From Phenylobacterium sp. (lineage in GTDB: Bacteria > Pseudomonadota > Alphaproteobacteria > Caulobacterales > Caulobacteraceae), in contig NZ_JAICYI010000006.1 of the NCBI RefSeq assembly GCF_025934275.1, positions 1 to 64,000 on the forward strand: a DNA stretch of 64,000 nucleotides, written 5' to 3'. A model generated the notes under the pieces. The model was not told where the DNA came from. It was given only the letters and a program-made list of their open reading frames with translations, and did not search any database. The translations under genes were made by a program, and so were the position numbers. Shown here one piece after another: positions 1 to 7,746 of this stretch. Position 1 is the stretch's first letter; the number at the start of each line of letters is the position of its first letter.

Positions 1-1
1 C

Positions 2-445
2 GGTGTGCTCGGCGCAGCCGCCCTGGCCGCCGCGGTGTGGCCCGCCTACGCCGCGACGCCGCTGGCGGCTGGCCCGGCGCGGGCCGAAGCCGTGGCCGAG
101 GCCTACTCCCCGTCGCGCCTGGCGGCGCTCCGCTCGGACGGCAAGCCGGTGTTCGTCAACTACACCGCCGCCTGGTGCGTGAGCTGTCAGGTCAACGACC
201 GCGTCGTGCTCTCCACCCGCCCGGTGATCGAGGCCATGAAGCGCGACGGCTTCACCTACCTGAAGGCCGACTGGACGCGCCGCGACCCGGCCATCGCCGC
301 CGAGCTCGCCCGCTACGGCCGGGCCGGCGTGCCGCTCTACCTGGTCTACGGCGCGGGCGGCGCCCAGCCGGTGATCCTGCCCGCCATCCTCACCGAAGGC
401 GCGGTCATCCACGCCCTCGACGCCGGCGCCGCGAAGGCGGGCTGA
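2..445 (+). CDS. DsbD-type thiol:disulfide interchange protein, C-terminal part (5' truncated)
   Basis: The reading frame is open to the left window edge, so only the end of the gene is seen. The first residues are hydrophobic (end of the last membrane helix). After a short linker comes a periplasmic thioredoxin-like domain with the redox motif WCVSC and the typical DsbD C-terminal context, including KADWTRRDP and the cis-Pro region GVPLYL. Known members pass electrons from cytoplasmic thioredoxin across the membrane to periplasmic substrates. The stop overlaps the ATG of the next gene (TGATG), which is also a redoxin, so both probably serve periplasmic thiol redox control. The membrane core lies outside the window, so the subfamily (DsbD or ScsB) cannot be fixed. 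Confidence 0.8.
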   Translation, partial: GVLGAAALAAAVWPAYAATPLAAGPARAEAVAEAYSPSRLAALRSDGKPVFVNYTAAWCVSCQVNDRVVLSTRPVIEAMKRDGFTYLKADWTRRDPAIAAELARYGRAGVPLYLVYGAGGAQPVILPAILTEGAVIHALDAGAAKAG

Positions 446-1062
446 TGGGACCCGCGCGCCGGACAGCCCTGGTCGCGCTCGCCGCGCTCGGCTTCGCCGC
501 GCCGGCGCTGGCGGCGCCGCAGATCGATGCGCCCGCGCCCGACTTCCAGGCTGCCGACGCGCGCGGCCGCGTCCGCGCGCTCGCCGGCTATCGGGGCAAG
601 ATCGTGGTCCTGGAGTGGACCAGCGACGCCTGCCCCTACAGCCACAAGCACTACGATTCCGGCAACATGCAGCGGCTGCAGGCCAAGGCCCGCCGGCAGG
701 GCGTCGTCTGGTTCACCGTCATGACCGCGCCCCGCGCCAGCGCCGAGTACATGACCCCGCCCGAGGTGCGCGCCTGGAAGAAGAAGGTGCACAGCCACGC
801 CACCGCCGTGCTGATCGATTCCGACGGCCGCCTCGCCCGCGCCTACGAGGCCAAGACCACGCCGCACATGTTCATCATCGATCCGACCGGGCGGCTGGTC
901 TACATGGGCGGCATCGACGACCGTCCGTTCACCGACCCCAAGAGCCTGAAGGGCGCGGACAACTACGTGGCCGACGCGCTCGCCGACCTCAAGGCGCACC
1001 GCCCGATCGCCCATCCGGTGACCCGCCCCTACGGCTGCAGCGTTAAGTACCCGCCCCTGTGA
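445..1062 (+). CDS. exported redoxin (AhpC/TSA, thioredoxin-like fold)
   Basis: A 205-residue protein with a clear signal peptide (cleavage near ALAAPQ). It has a thioredoxin-like fold with the motif CPYSHKHY where thioredoxins carry CxxC, so only the first cysteine of the pair is present. A conserved second cysteine lies near the C-terminus (PYGCSVKY). This arrangement fits periplasmic AhpC/TSA-family redoxins rather than a classical thioredoxin. The start ATG overlaps the stop of the DsbD-like gene by one base, which implies co-translation. The likely role is a periplasmic peroxidase or a thiol partner of the upstream reductase. The substrate is not known. Confidence 0.75.
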   Translation: MGPARRTALVALAALGFAAPALAAPQIDAPAPDFQAADARGRVRALAGYRGKIVVLEWTSDACPYSHKHYDSGNMQRLQAKARRQGVVWFTVMTAPRASAEYMTPPEVRAWKKKVHSHATAVLIDSDGRLARAYEAKTTPHMFIIDPTGRLVYMGGIDDRPFTDPKSLKGADNYVADALADLKAHRPIAHPVTRPYGCSVKYPPL

Positions 1063-1083
1063 TGATGGGAAGCCTCCACCCGG

Positions 1084-2712
1084 ATGGACCTGCGCGTGCC
1101 TGAGACGGACGCCGCCTGGAGCCGACTGCAGGCCGCCGCGGGCCGGGCCTCCGAGCGGCGCATCGCCGACCTGTTCCGCACCGAGCCCGACCGTCTGGCG
1201 CGGCTCAGCGTGAGCGCCGCCGGCCTCGACCTCGATCTGTCCAAACAGCCCTGGTCCCTCGGCGACCTCGACGTCGCGATCGATCTCGCCCGGGCCTCGG
1301 GCCTGGAGGCCGCCCGGACGGCGCTGTTCGCCGGAGAGGTCGTCAACCGCTCGGAGGGGCGTCCCGCCCTGCACATGGCGCTGCGCGCGCCGCCCGGCGC
1401 CGGTTTCCGCGCCGCCGGCGCGCCGGTCTCGCCCGAGATCGAGGCGACGCGAGCCAGGATCGCCGCCTTCGCCGAAGCGGTCCGCTCCGGGGACCGCCGC
1501 GGCGCCGCCGGAAAGCCGTTCCGCGCCGTCGTTCACATCGGCATCGGCGGCTCGGATCTCGGCCCGCGGCTCGTCTGGGAGGCGCTGAAGCCGCTCAGCC
1601 CCGCGATCGAGCTGCGCTTCGCCGCCAATGTCGATCCGGCCGAGCTCGCGCAGGCGCTGACCGGGCTCGACCCTGCCGAGACCCTGGTCGTGGTGGTCTC
1701 CAAGACCTTCACAACGCTGGAGACGCTGACCAACGCCGAGACCGCCCGCGCCTGGCTCCGCGACGCGCTCGGGGCCCGCGCCGACAGCCAGCTCGTCGCC
1801 GTCTCCGCCGCTCCCGAGAAGGCCCGCGCCTTCGGCGTCCCTGAGGATCAGGTCTTCGCCTTCTGGGACTGGGTCGGCGGTCGCTATTCGGTCTGGTCGG
1901 CTGTCGGCCTCTCGTGCGCTGTCGCCCTGGGCTTCGAGGTGTTCGAGGCCCTGCTGGCGGGCGGTGCGGCGATGGACGCGCACTTTTTTCAGGCGCCTCT
2001 GGAGGCGAACGCGCCGGTCCTGTTGGCGCTGGCCCATGTGTTCAACGGCGACGGGCTCGGCCGCCGGGTCCGCGCGGTCGTTCCCTACGCCCAGCGGCTG
2101 CGGCTGTTCCCTGCCTTCCTGCAGCAGCTGGAGATGGAGTCCAACGGCAAGCGGGTGGACGCGCAGGGCCGCCCGGTGGCCCATCCCACCGCGACGGCCG
2201 TGTTCGGTGACGCCGGCACCAACGGCCAGCACGCCTTCTTCCAGTACCTGCACCAGGGCACCGACATCGTGCCGGTCGACATCCTCGCCGTCCGCGAGCC
2301 GACCGACGGCGATCCCGCCGGCCAGCGCAAGCTGCTCGCCAATGCCGTCGCCCAGGCCGAGGCCCTGATGATCGGCCGCTCGCAGGACGAGGTCGGCGCC
2401 GAACTGGCCGCCGCCGGCAGGCCGCCGGCCGAGATCGCCGAGCTCGCGCCGCAGCGCGCCTTCCCCGGAGACCGGCCCTCGAGCTTCATCCTGCTCGACC
2501 GCCTCAGCCCCGAGCCGCTAGGCGCGCTCATCGCGCTCTACGAGCACAAGGTGTTCGTGGAAGGAGTGCTCTGGGGCATCAACGCCTTCGACCAGTGGGG
2601 CGTCGAGCTCGGCAAGACCCTGGCCGCCCGTGTGCTCTCGGATCTCGAAGGCGGGCCGCCGGGCGCCCACGACCCCTCCACCGCCGCGCTCATCGCCCGA
2701 CTGAAGCGTTGA
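1084..2712 (+). CDS. pgi: glucose-6-phosphate isomerase
   Basis: A 542-residue cytoplasmic enzyme interconverting glucose-6-phosphate and fructose-6-phosphate, the normal length for the bacterial family. Visible signatures are GIGGSDLG at residues 153-160, the PGI motif FWDWVGGRYSVWS, the catalytic Glu region QLEMESNGK, the catalytic His in TNGQHAFFQ (about residue 383), and the C-terminal Lys in VELGKTL. It starts 21 bases after the redoxin and could be read from the same transcript, though the functions are unrelated. No irregularity is seen. Confidence 0.97.
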   Translation: MDLRVPETDAAWSRLQAAAGRASERRIADLFRTEPDRLARLSVSAAGLDLDLSKQPWSLGDLDVAIDLARASGLEAARTALFAGEVVNRSEGRPALHMALRAPPGAGFRAAGAPVSPEIEATRARIAAFAEAVRSGDRRGAAGKPFRAVVHIGIGGSDLGPRLVWEALKPLSPAIELRFAANVDPAELAQALTGLDPAETLVVVVSKTFTTLETLTNAETARAWLRDALGARADSQLVAVSAAPEKARAFGVPEDQVFAFWDWVGGRYSVWSAVGLSCAVALGFEVFEALLAGGAAMDAHFFQAPLEANAPVLLALAHVFNGDGLGRRVRAVVPYAQRLRLFPAFLQQLEMESNGKRVDAQGRPVAHPTATAVFGDAGTNGQHAFFQYLHQGTDIVPVDILAVREPTDGDPAGQRKLLANAVAQAEALMIGRSQDEVGAELAAAGRPPAEIAELAPQRAFPGDRPSSFILLDRLSPEPLGALIALYEHKVFVEGVLWGINAFDQWGVELGKTLAARVLSDLEGGPPGAHDPSTAALIARLKR

Positions 2713-2741
2713 GTGGCCATGCTTTGCCGGTCTGCTAAGCT

Positions 2742-2762
2742 GGAGCTCGGGGAAGGAGCTCC
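2742..2762 (+). promoter_or_regulatory. hairpin presenting the Shine-Dalgarno sequence of the next gene
   Basis: A perfect 7-bp inverted repeat (GGAGCTC / GAGCTCC) with a 7-base GGGGAAG loop lies three bases before the ATG at 2766. The purine-rich ribosome-binding sequence lies in the loop and the 3' arm, so folding of the mRNA could limit initiation. The structure is seen in the sequence; a regulatory role is inference. Confidence 0.45.
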
Positions 2763-2765
2763 GTC

Positions 2766-3515
2766 ATGAAGCGCACATCCGGCGTCGTCTTCGCAGGCCT
2801 GCTGCTGGCCGCCTCGGCAGGCTTCGCGGGCTCGGTCCAGGCCCAGGCGCCGAGGGCGCGCCCCGACCCGGTCACCGACCAGAACGCGCCGGGTGATGCG
2901 CTGAGCGACCCGTCGCTGAAGGGTCCGCAGGTGGTGGCCTTCGTTGGGGTGAAGGCCGGGGACCGGATCGCCGAAATCGTCGCCGGCCGCTTCGTGCGCA
3001 TCTTCGCGAAGACCGTCGGCCCGAAGGGCAAGGTCTACGCCGTGATCCCCACCGAGGTGATCAAGGCCCACCCGCAGGTGGAGGGCCTCCTGAAGTCCAC
3101 CGCCGCCCAGACGCCGAACGTAACGGTGCTGACCCCGCCGATCGACCGCATGGACCTGCCGAAGGGCCTGGACGCGGTGTTCATCCGCCAGAACTATCAC
3201 GACCTGCACGACAAGTTCATGGGCCCGGCCGACGTGGCGGGCTTCAACAAGGCCGTCTATGCGGCGCTGAAACCCGGCGGCGTGTTCGTGGTGCTGGACC
3301 ACGCCGCGCCCGGCACGGGGCTATCGGCCACCGAGACCCTGCACCGCATCGATCCGGCCGCGGTGAAGTCCGAGGTCGAGGCCGCCGGCTTCAAGTTCGA
3401 CGGGTCGAGCGACATCCTCGCCAACCCCGCCGATGACCACACCAAGATGGTCTTCAACCCGGCGATCCGCGGCAAGACCGACCAGTTCCTGTACCGTTTC
3501 CGCAAGCCCCGCTGA
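2766..3515 (+). CDS. exported class I SAM-dependent methyltransferase-like protein
   Basis: A 249-residue protein with an N-terminal signal peptide (cleavage near VQAQAP). It is followed by a Rossmann methyltransferase fold of the 'predicted methyltransferase' type found in alphaproteobacteria. The SAM-binding motif I region reads DRIAEIVAGRF and is degenerate compared with the usual GxGxG. The later strands (RQNYHDLHD and GGVFVVLDH) fit the family. Why a methyltransferase fold is exported is unclear; SAM is not expected in the periplasm, so it may act on another ligand or be inactive. It follows pgi and appears to be transcribed alone or with it. Confidence 0.7.
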   Translation: MKRTSGVVFAGLLLAASAGFAGSVQAQAPRARPDPVTDQNAPGDALSDPSLKGPQVVAFVGVKAGDRIAEIVAGRFVRIFAKTVGPKGKVYAVIPTEVIKAHPQVEGLLKSTAAQTPNVTVLTPPIDRMDLPKGLDAVFIRQNYHDLHDKFMGPADVAGFNKAVYAALKPGGVFVVLDHAAPGTGLSATETLHRIDPAAVKSEVEAAGFKFDGSSDILANPADDHTKMVFNPAIRGKTDQFLYRFRKPR

Positions 3516-3643
3516 GCCTCGCCTCCCGCTGTTGCGCGGGCTCTGAGTTCCTCCCCCGGCCCGCAGCCGGGGTTCGACGCCGCCCCGTCGCCCGAGCCGC
3601 GACCGTCCGGCTGAGCGCGGATTCGCTTTCTTCACCATCCTCG

Positions 3644-3650
3644 GCTATAT
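3644..3650 (+). promoter_or_regulatory. possible -10 element of the his leader transcript
   Basis: GCTATAT matches the Caulobacter-type housekeeping -10 (GCTANAW). Transcription would start about seven bases later, only a few bases before the ATG at 3661, so the leader peptide would be translated from a leaderless or nearly leaderless RNA. The upstream -35 (TTCGCT near 3622) is poor. Inference from consensus only. Confidence 0.4.
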
Positions 3651-3660
3651 GCGCCGCCCC

Positions 3661-3735
3661 ATGAACGCCGCCGCGCACCATCACCGGCCTCACCATCCGA
3701 CCCACGCGGGATCGGGCTGGGATCGCTTGCCCTAA
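3661..3735 (+). CDS. histidine-rich leader peptide of the hisS-hisZ-hisG operon
   Basis: A 24-codon frame (ATG to TAA) encodes MNAAAHHHRPHHPTHAG and a short tail. Six of residues 6 to 15 are histidine. It lies directly upstream of three histidine genes and is followed after 12 bases by a strong GC-rich hairpin. This is the classical layout of a his attenuator: ribosome stalling at the His codons would signal low charged tRNA-His. GGGCT at 3714-3718 can pair with AGCCC at 3749-3753, which would break the downstream hairpin and act as antiterminator. The frame and His content are seen directly; the regulatory function is inferred from the known enterobacterial his leader. Confidence 0.75.
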   Translation: MNAAAHHHRPHHPTHAGSGWDRLP

Positions 3736-3747
3736 GCGCCGCCGCCT

Positions 3748-3773
3748 GAGCCCCGCCGATGCGGACGGGGCTC
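3748..3773 (+). terminator. attenuator hairpin before hisS
   Basis: GAGCCCCG (3748-3755) pairs with CGGGGCTC (3766-3773). An inner CCG/CGG stem and an ATG triloop extend it, with a single bulged A. No U-run follows, so it is either a weak intrinsic terminator or works with Rho. Its 5' arm overlaps the proposed antiterminator pairing with the end of the leader-peptide frame. Confidence 0.6.
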
Positions 3774-3819
3774 GCTCACAGCTTCGTCCGTCGCGACCCC
3801 CTCCAGCAGGATCCGACGC

Positions 3820-5367
3820 ATGGACCGTTCTCCTTTCCAGAACCCTCGCTTGAGCCCGCCGCCGGCAACCGCTAAGCGGCCCGGCATGCCCGATCCGCCC
3901 AAGCCGTCCGCCGCCCGGCCCGAGGCCCGCAATCCGCGCGGCTTCGCCGATCGCCGCGCCCGCGACCTCGCCGCCGAGCGCGCGATCCTGGCCGCCGTTT
4001 CGGCGGTGTACGAGCGCTACGGTTTCGAGCTCCTCGAGACGCCCGCCTTCGAATTCACCGATGCGCTCGGCAAGTTCCTGCCCGACGCCGACCGGCCGAA
4101 CGAGGGCGTCTTCGCCCTGCAGGACGATGACGAGCAGTGGCTGGCGCTGCGCTATGACCTGACCGCCCCGCTCGCGCGCTTCGCGGCCCAGAACTGGGAA
4201 ACGCTCGCCAAGCCGTTCCGCCGCTACGCCTTCGGCCTCGTCTGGCGCAACGAGAAGCCCGGTCCCGGCCGCTACCGCGAGTTCGTGCAGTGCGACGCCG
4301 ACACCGTGGGCTCCGCGCGGCCCGAGGCGGACGCCGAGATCATCGCCATGGCCGCCGAGGGCCTTGCCGCCACGGGCATCCCTGAGGGCGCGGCGGTCCT
4401 GAAGATCAACAGCCGCAAGCTGCTCAACGGCCTGATGGCTTCGGCCGGCGTCGCCGAGGAGGGCCAGAAGCTGGCGGTGCTGCGGGCCGTCGACAAGCTC
4501 GACCGGCTGGGCGAGGACGGCGTGCGTTTGCTGCTGGGCGAGGGCCGCCTCGACGAATCCGGCGCCTTCACCAAGGGCGCGGGCCTCGACGGCGCCGCCG
4601 CCGAGCGGGTGCTCGCCTTCACGCGGGCGGGCGCCGGCCGCGACGAGACCCTGAATCGGCTCTCCAACGTGATCGGCGGTTCGACGGCGGGCGATGAGGG
4701 CCTGGCCGAGCTGGCCGGCATCGAGGCGGCGCTCACCAGCCTCGGCGTTGGACCCGACCGCGCCGTCTTCGACCCTTCGGTCGTGCGCGGCCTGGAGTAC
4801 TACACCGGCGCGGTCTTCGAGGCCGAGCTGCTGCTGGAGACCAAGGACGAGCGGGGCCAGGCCGTGCGCTTCGGCTCGGTGGGCGGCGGCGGCCGCTACG
4901 ACGACCTTGTCGCCCGCTTCACCGGCGAGCGGACGCCCGCGACGGGATTCTCCTTCGGCGTCTCCCGCCTGGCCGCGGCGCTCAGAGCGGCCGGCCGCGA
5001 TCGGGGCGCGGAGGTGCGCGGGCCGGTGGTGGTGGTCGCCTTCGACCAGGGCCGCATGGCCGACTACTTCGCGGTCGCCTCCGAGCTTCGCGCCGCCGGC
5101 ATTCCCGCCGAGGTCTATCTCGGCCAGTCAGGCATGAAGGCGCAGATGAAGTACGCCGACCGCCGGTTCTCGCCCGCCGCGGTGATCATCGGCGAGGACG
5201 AGTTCGCCGCGGGGACCGCGACCGTGAAAGACCTCGACCTCGGCCGCGCGCTTTCGGCCGGCGTCGCCGACAACGCCGCCTGGCGCGCCGAGCGGCCCGG
5301 TCAGGTCACCGTGCCGCGCGCCGAGCTGGCGGCCGCGATCCGCAAGATCCTGGATCCGCGCCGGTGA
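3820..5367 (+). CDS. hisS: histidyl-tRNA synthetase
   Basis: A class II aminoacyl-tRNA synthetase that charges tRNA-His in the cytoplasm. Family signatures include the motif 2 region (FRRYAFGLVWRNEKPGPGRY), the HisRS-specific VVRGLEYYTGAVFE and GGGGRYD, and a C-terminal anticodon-binding domain. From this ATG it is 515 residues, with a proline-rich 22-residue extension. An alternative ATG at 3886 (MPDPPKPS) would give a more usual N-terminus; the upstream start has the better ribosome-binding sequence (AGGA near 3806). Its stop overlaps the hisZ start by four bases. It heads the hisS-hisZ-hisG operon behind the His-rich leader, so synthetase and biosynthetic enzymes are probably co-regulated by charged tRNA-His. 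Confidence 0.95.
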   Translation: MDRSPFQNPRLSPPPATAKRPGMPDPPKPSAARPEARNPRGFADRRARDLAAERAILAAVSAVYERYGFELLETPAFEFTDALGKFLPDADRPNEGVFALQDDDEQWLALRYDLTAPLARFAAQNWETLAKPFRRYAFGLVWRNEKPGPGRYREFVQCDADTVGSARPEADAEIIAMAAEGLAATGIPEGAAVLKINSRKLLNGLMASAGVAEEGQKLAVLRAVDKLDRLGEDGVRLLLGEGRLDESGAFTKGAGLDGAAAERVLAFTRAGAGRDETLNRLSNVIGGSTAGDEGLAELAGIEAALTSLGVGPDRAVFDPSVVRGLEYYTGAVFEAELLLETKDERGQAVRFGSVGGGGRYDDLVARFTGERTPATGFSFGVSRLAAALRAAGRDRGAEVRGPVVVVAFDQGRMADYFAVASELRAAGIPAEVYLGQSGMKAQMKYADRRFSPAAVIIGEDEFAAGTATVKDLDLGRALSAGVADNAAWRAERPGQVTVPRAELAAAIRKILDPRR

Positions 5368-6500
5368 GGGTCGAGCCCGCCGTTTCCGGCGAAGCCAGGG
5401 CCGCCATCCGCGAGGCGCTGCTCACCGGCGGCGCAGAGCCGGCTGACGCCCCCCTTCTGCAGCCGCTCGGCCTGCTGCTCGACCTCGCCGGCGAGGCCAT
5501 GCGCGCACGCCTCTTCGTGGTCCAGGCCGAAGGGGGCGCCGAGATGTGCCTGAGGCCCGATTTCACCGTCGCGGTGGCGCGACAGCATATCGAGCGCGGC
5601 GCGCTCTCCGGCCGCTACTACTACGAGGGGGCGGCGTTCCGCGCAGCCCCGGGCTCCGACCGCCCGGAGGAGTTCCTGCAGATGGGCGTCGAGGTCTTCG
5701 CCCCCGCCGAAGGCTCGCCGGCCCGCGCCGACGCCGAGATCGCGCAGATCGCCTGGCAGGCCGCCCGCGCGGGCGGCCGTGGCGACCTCACGCTCTGGCT
5801 CGGCGACGTCGGCCTGTTCGGCCCGTTCATCGATTCGCTCGGCATGTCGGGCGCGCTCGCCGGGCGGCTGAAACGCGTGGCCGGTCGTCCGCGCCTGCTC
5901 GCCGCCGAGCTCGCCCGGGCCGGCCGGGAGTCGGCTGCGCCCGGCGCGGAGGGCGCGCTCGCGGCTCGCCTCGCGGGGCTTCCGCAGGCCGAGGCCGCCG
6001 CGCTGCTGGAGGAGGTCTGGAGCTTGGCCGGCATCGAGCCGGTCGGCGGACGCGGTCCAGGCGAGATCGCCGCGCTCCTGGTCCGCAAGGCGGACGCCGC
6101 GCGGGCGGCGGCGCTCAAGGCCGACCAGGCCGGCGCCATCTCGGCGTTCATGGCCATCTCCGACGCGCCGGAGCCGGCGCTGGCCAAGGTCCGCGCGCTC
6201 GCCGGCCGCAAGGCGGGAATGCTCGACGCGGCGCTGGAGACCTGGCGCGCGCGGCTCGAACGCCTCGCCCAAGTCGCGCCGGCCGACCACATGCGGTTCG
6301 CCCCGGCCCTCGGCCACGCATTCGACTATTACGATGGCCTGACGTTCGAGGTGCGCAGCGCCGCGCTCGGCGAGGACCGCCCCATCGCGGTCGGCGGCCG
6401 CTACGACAGCCTGCTCGCCCGGTTGGGCGCCCGCGCCGACGCCGGCGCGGTGGGCTGCGTCGTGCGGCCCTGGCGCGCGTATGTGGAGGGCGAGGCGTGA
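5364..6500 (+). CDS. hisZ: ATP phosphoribosyltransferase regulatory subunit
   Basis: A 378-residue HisRS-like protein without synthetase activity. It binds the short HisG enzyme and confers histidine feedback control on the first step of histidine synthesis. The class II synthetase core is recognisable (CLRPDFTVAVARQ, RYYYEGAAFR, FDYYDGLTFE, VGGRYDSLL), but there is no anticodon-binding domain. The GTG start overlaps the hisS stop (GTGA), and its own stop overlaps the hisG GTG in the same way, so all three are translationally coupled. The position between hisS and hisG supports the assignment. Confidence 0.93.
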   Translation: MRVEPAVSGEARAAIREALLTGGAEPADAPLLQPLGLLLDLAGEAMRARLFVVQAEGGAEMCLRPDFTVAVARQHIERGALSGRYYYEGAAFRAAPGSDRPEEFLQMGVEVFAPAEGSPARADAEIAQIAWQAARAGGRGDLTLWLGDVGLFGPFIDSLGMSGALAGRLKRVAGRPRLLAAELARAGRESAAPGAEGALAARLAGLPQAEAAALLEEVWSLAGIEPVGGRGPGEIAALLVRKADAARAAALKADQAGAISAFMAISDAPEPALAKVRALAGRKAGMLDAALETWRARLERLAQVAPADHMRFAPALGHAFDYYDGLTFEVRSAALGEDRPIAVGGRYDSLLARLGARADAGAVGCVVRPWRAYVEGEA

Positions 6501-7450
6501 GCCGGCCGCTGATCATCGCCTTGCCGTCCAAGGGGCGGCTGAAGGAGCAGGTGGAGGCGTGGCTCTCCGATTGCGGCCTGGAGCTGCAGACGGTCGGCGG
6601 CGCGCGCGGCTATCTCGCGAGCCTTTCCGGCCTGGCCGGCGCGCAGGTGCGCTTGGTCTCGGCGGGCGAGATCGCCGAGGCGCTGGACGCCGGCGAGGTT
6701 CACATCGGCGTCACCGGCGAGGATCTGCTGCGCGAGCGGGGCGAGGACCTCGACAGCCGCGTCCTGCTGCTGCGGGGGCTAGGCTTCGGCCGCGCCGACC
6801 TGGTGGTCGCCGCGCCGCGGAGCTGGCTCGACGTGGAGACCATGGCCGATCTCGAGGAGGTGGCGCACGATCATCTGGCGCGGACCGGCCGGCGCATGCG
6901 GGTGGCCACCAAGTACCCCGCCCAGACGCGCGCATTCTTCGCCCGCCATGGGGTCGCCGACTACCGAATCGTGGAGTCTGGCGGCGCCACCGAAGGCGCG
7001 CCCGCCGCAGGCGCGGCCGAGCTTGTCGTCGATATCACCACCACAGGCTCGACGCTCGCCGCGAACGGCCTGAAGACGCTCGCCGACGGGCTCATCCTGA
7101 AGAGCCAGGCGCAGCTCGCCGCCAGCCTGCGCGCGCCCTGGCGCGCCGAGAGCCTCGCGGCCGCCGAGCAGCTCCTGCGCACGGTCGAGGCTCGGGCGGC
7201 GGCGCGCACGCGCGCCACGCTCATCTGGCCGCAGTCCGGCGGCGCAGCGGAAAAACGGATCGTGGCGAAGCTCGCGGCGGCCGGCGCCGCGCCCCGCCCG
7301 AACGGCCTGCTGGTCGACTCCGCCCGGGTGTCCGAGGCGGCCCGGGCGCTGACCGAGGCGGGCCTGGGGCCGGTGACCGCCGCGCGGCCGGACTTTGTCT
7401 TCGAGGTCGGCTGCCCGCCCTTCGAGGCGCTGAAGGCCCGCGTCTGCTGA
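6497..7450 (+). CDS. hisG: ATP phosphoribosyltransferase catalytic subunit, with extra C-terminal domain
   Basis: It catalyses the first committed step of histidine synthesis (ATP + PRPP to phosphoribosyl-ATP). The GTG start overlaps hisZ by four bases. The catalytic core covers about residues 1-220: start SRPLIIALPSKGRL, and the PRPP-binding loop DITTTGSTLAANGLK. Together with HisZ this is the short-HisG system, whose enzymes usually have about 210-230 residues, yet this one has 317. The last ~95 residues (from about RTRATLIWP to the C-terminus) read as alternating strands and helices but do not match the usual regulatory domain of long HisG. The function of this extension is unknown; it may aid HisZ contact or be a divergent regulatory domain. 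Confidence 0.93.
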   Translation: MSRPLIIALPSKGRLKEQVEAWLSDCGLELQTVGGARGYLASLSGLAGAQVRLVSAGEIAEALDAGEVHIGVTGEDLLRERGEDLDSRVLLLRGLGFGRADLVVAAPRSWLDVETMADLEEVAHDHLARTGRRMRVATKYPAQTRAFFARHGVADYRIVESGGATEGAPAAGAAELVVDITTTGSTLAANGLKTLADGLILKSQAQLAASLRAPWRAESLAAAEQLLRTVEARAAARTRATLIWPQSGGAAEKRIVAKLAAAGAAPRPNGLLVDSARVSEAARALTEAGLGPVTAARPDFVFEVGCPPFEALKARVC

Positions 7451-7695
7451 CCCCGGCGAGAACATGACGGCGTAAAGATTTGCCGCCTCGCGAAATTCTG
7501 ATCTGGCCTTGCCGGGAACTTGCCGGGCGTGCGTTGACTCGGGCAGAAAATTGCCGTTCCTTCCGTGTCGCGAGAGACATGAAGGCGCCAAGTCCTGAGG
7601 TCTCCGGCGTTTCGGGGAGGAAACGCCCGCTCATCAGAGCGACTGCTCAAGAAGCGGCCCGCTGCGATTATCCCCCGCAGCGGGCCAAATTTTTG
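7451..7695 (+). ncRNA. possible structured RNA or long 3' UTR after hisG
   Basis: The gap after hisG has no convincing gene but clear RNA structure on the plus strand. There is a perfect 8-bp hairpin (GGCGTTTC 7606-7613 with GAAACGCC 7620-7627, loop GGGGAG), then an 11-bp terminator stem with a U-run (7656-7694). A TTGACT at 7534 could be a -35 element, but I see no good -10. This is either the long tail of the his operon mRNA or an independent small RNA; the sequence alone does not decide. Confidence 0.35.
7656..7694 (+). terminator. Rho-independent terminator
   Basis: GGCCCGCTGCG (7656-7666) pairs perfectly with CGCAGCGGGCC (7676-7686) around a 9-base loop and is followed by AAATTTTT. The U-run is on the plus strand only, so it ends transcription from the his side, 206 bases after hisG. 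Confidence 0.85.
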
Positions 7696-7746
7696 CCATC
7701 GCCAAACCTGCGACCCATCGGTTGGCGCGACCTGCGCCATGGCGGC

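Noticed and set aside
346-2253. 635-codon minus-strand frame
   Set aside because: It lies opposite the redoxin and pgi, has Gly/Arg/Ala-rich shadow composition and no domain; typical of high-GC antisense frames.
3732-3932. 66-codon minus-strand frame before hisS
   Set aside because: It overlaps the attenuator hairpin and the hisS start on the other strand, with no domain; the leader peptide on the plus strand explains the region better.
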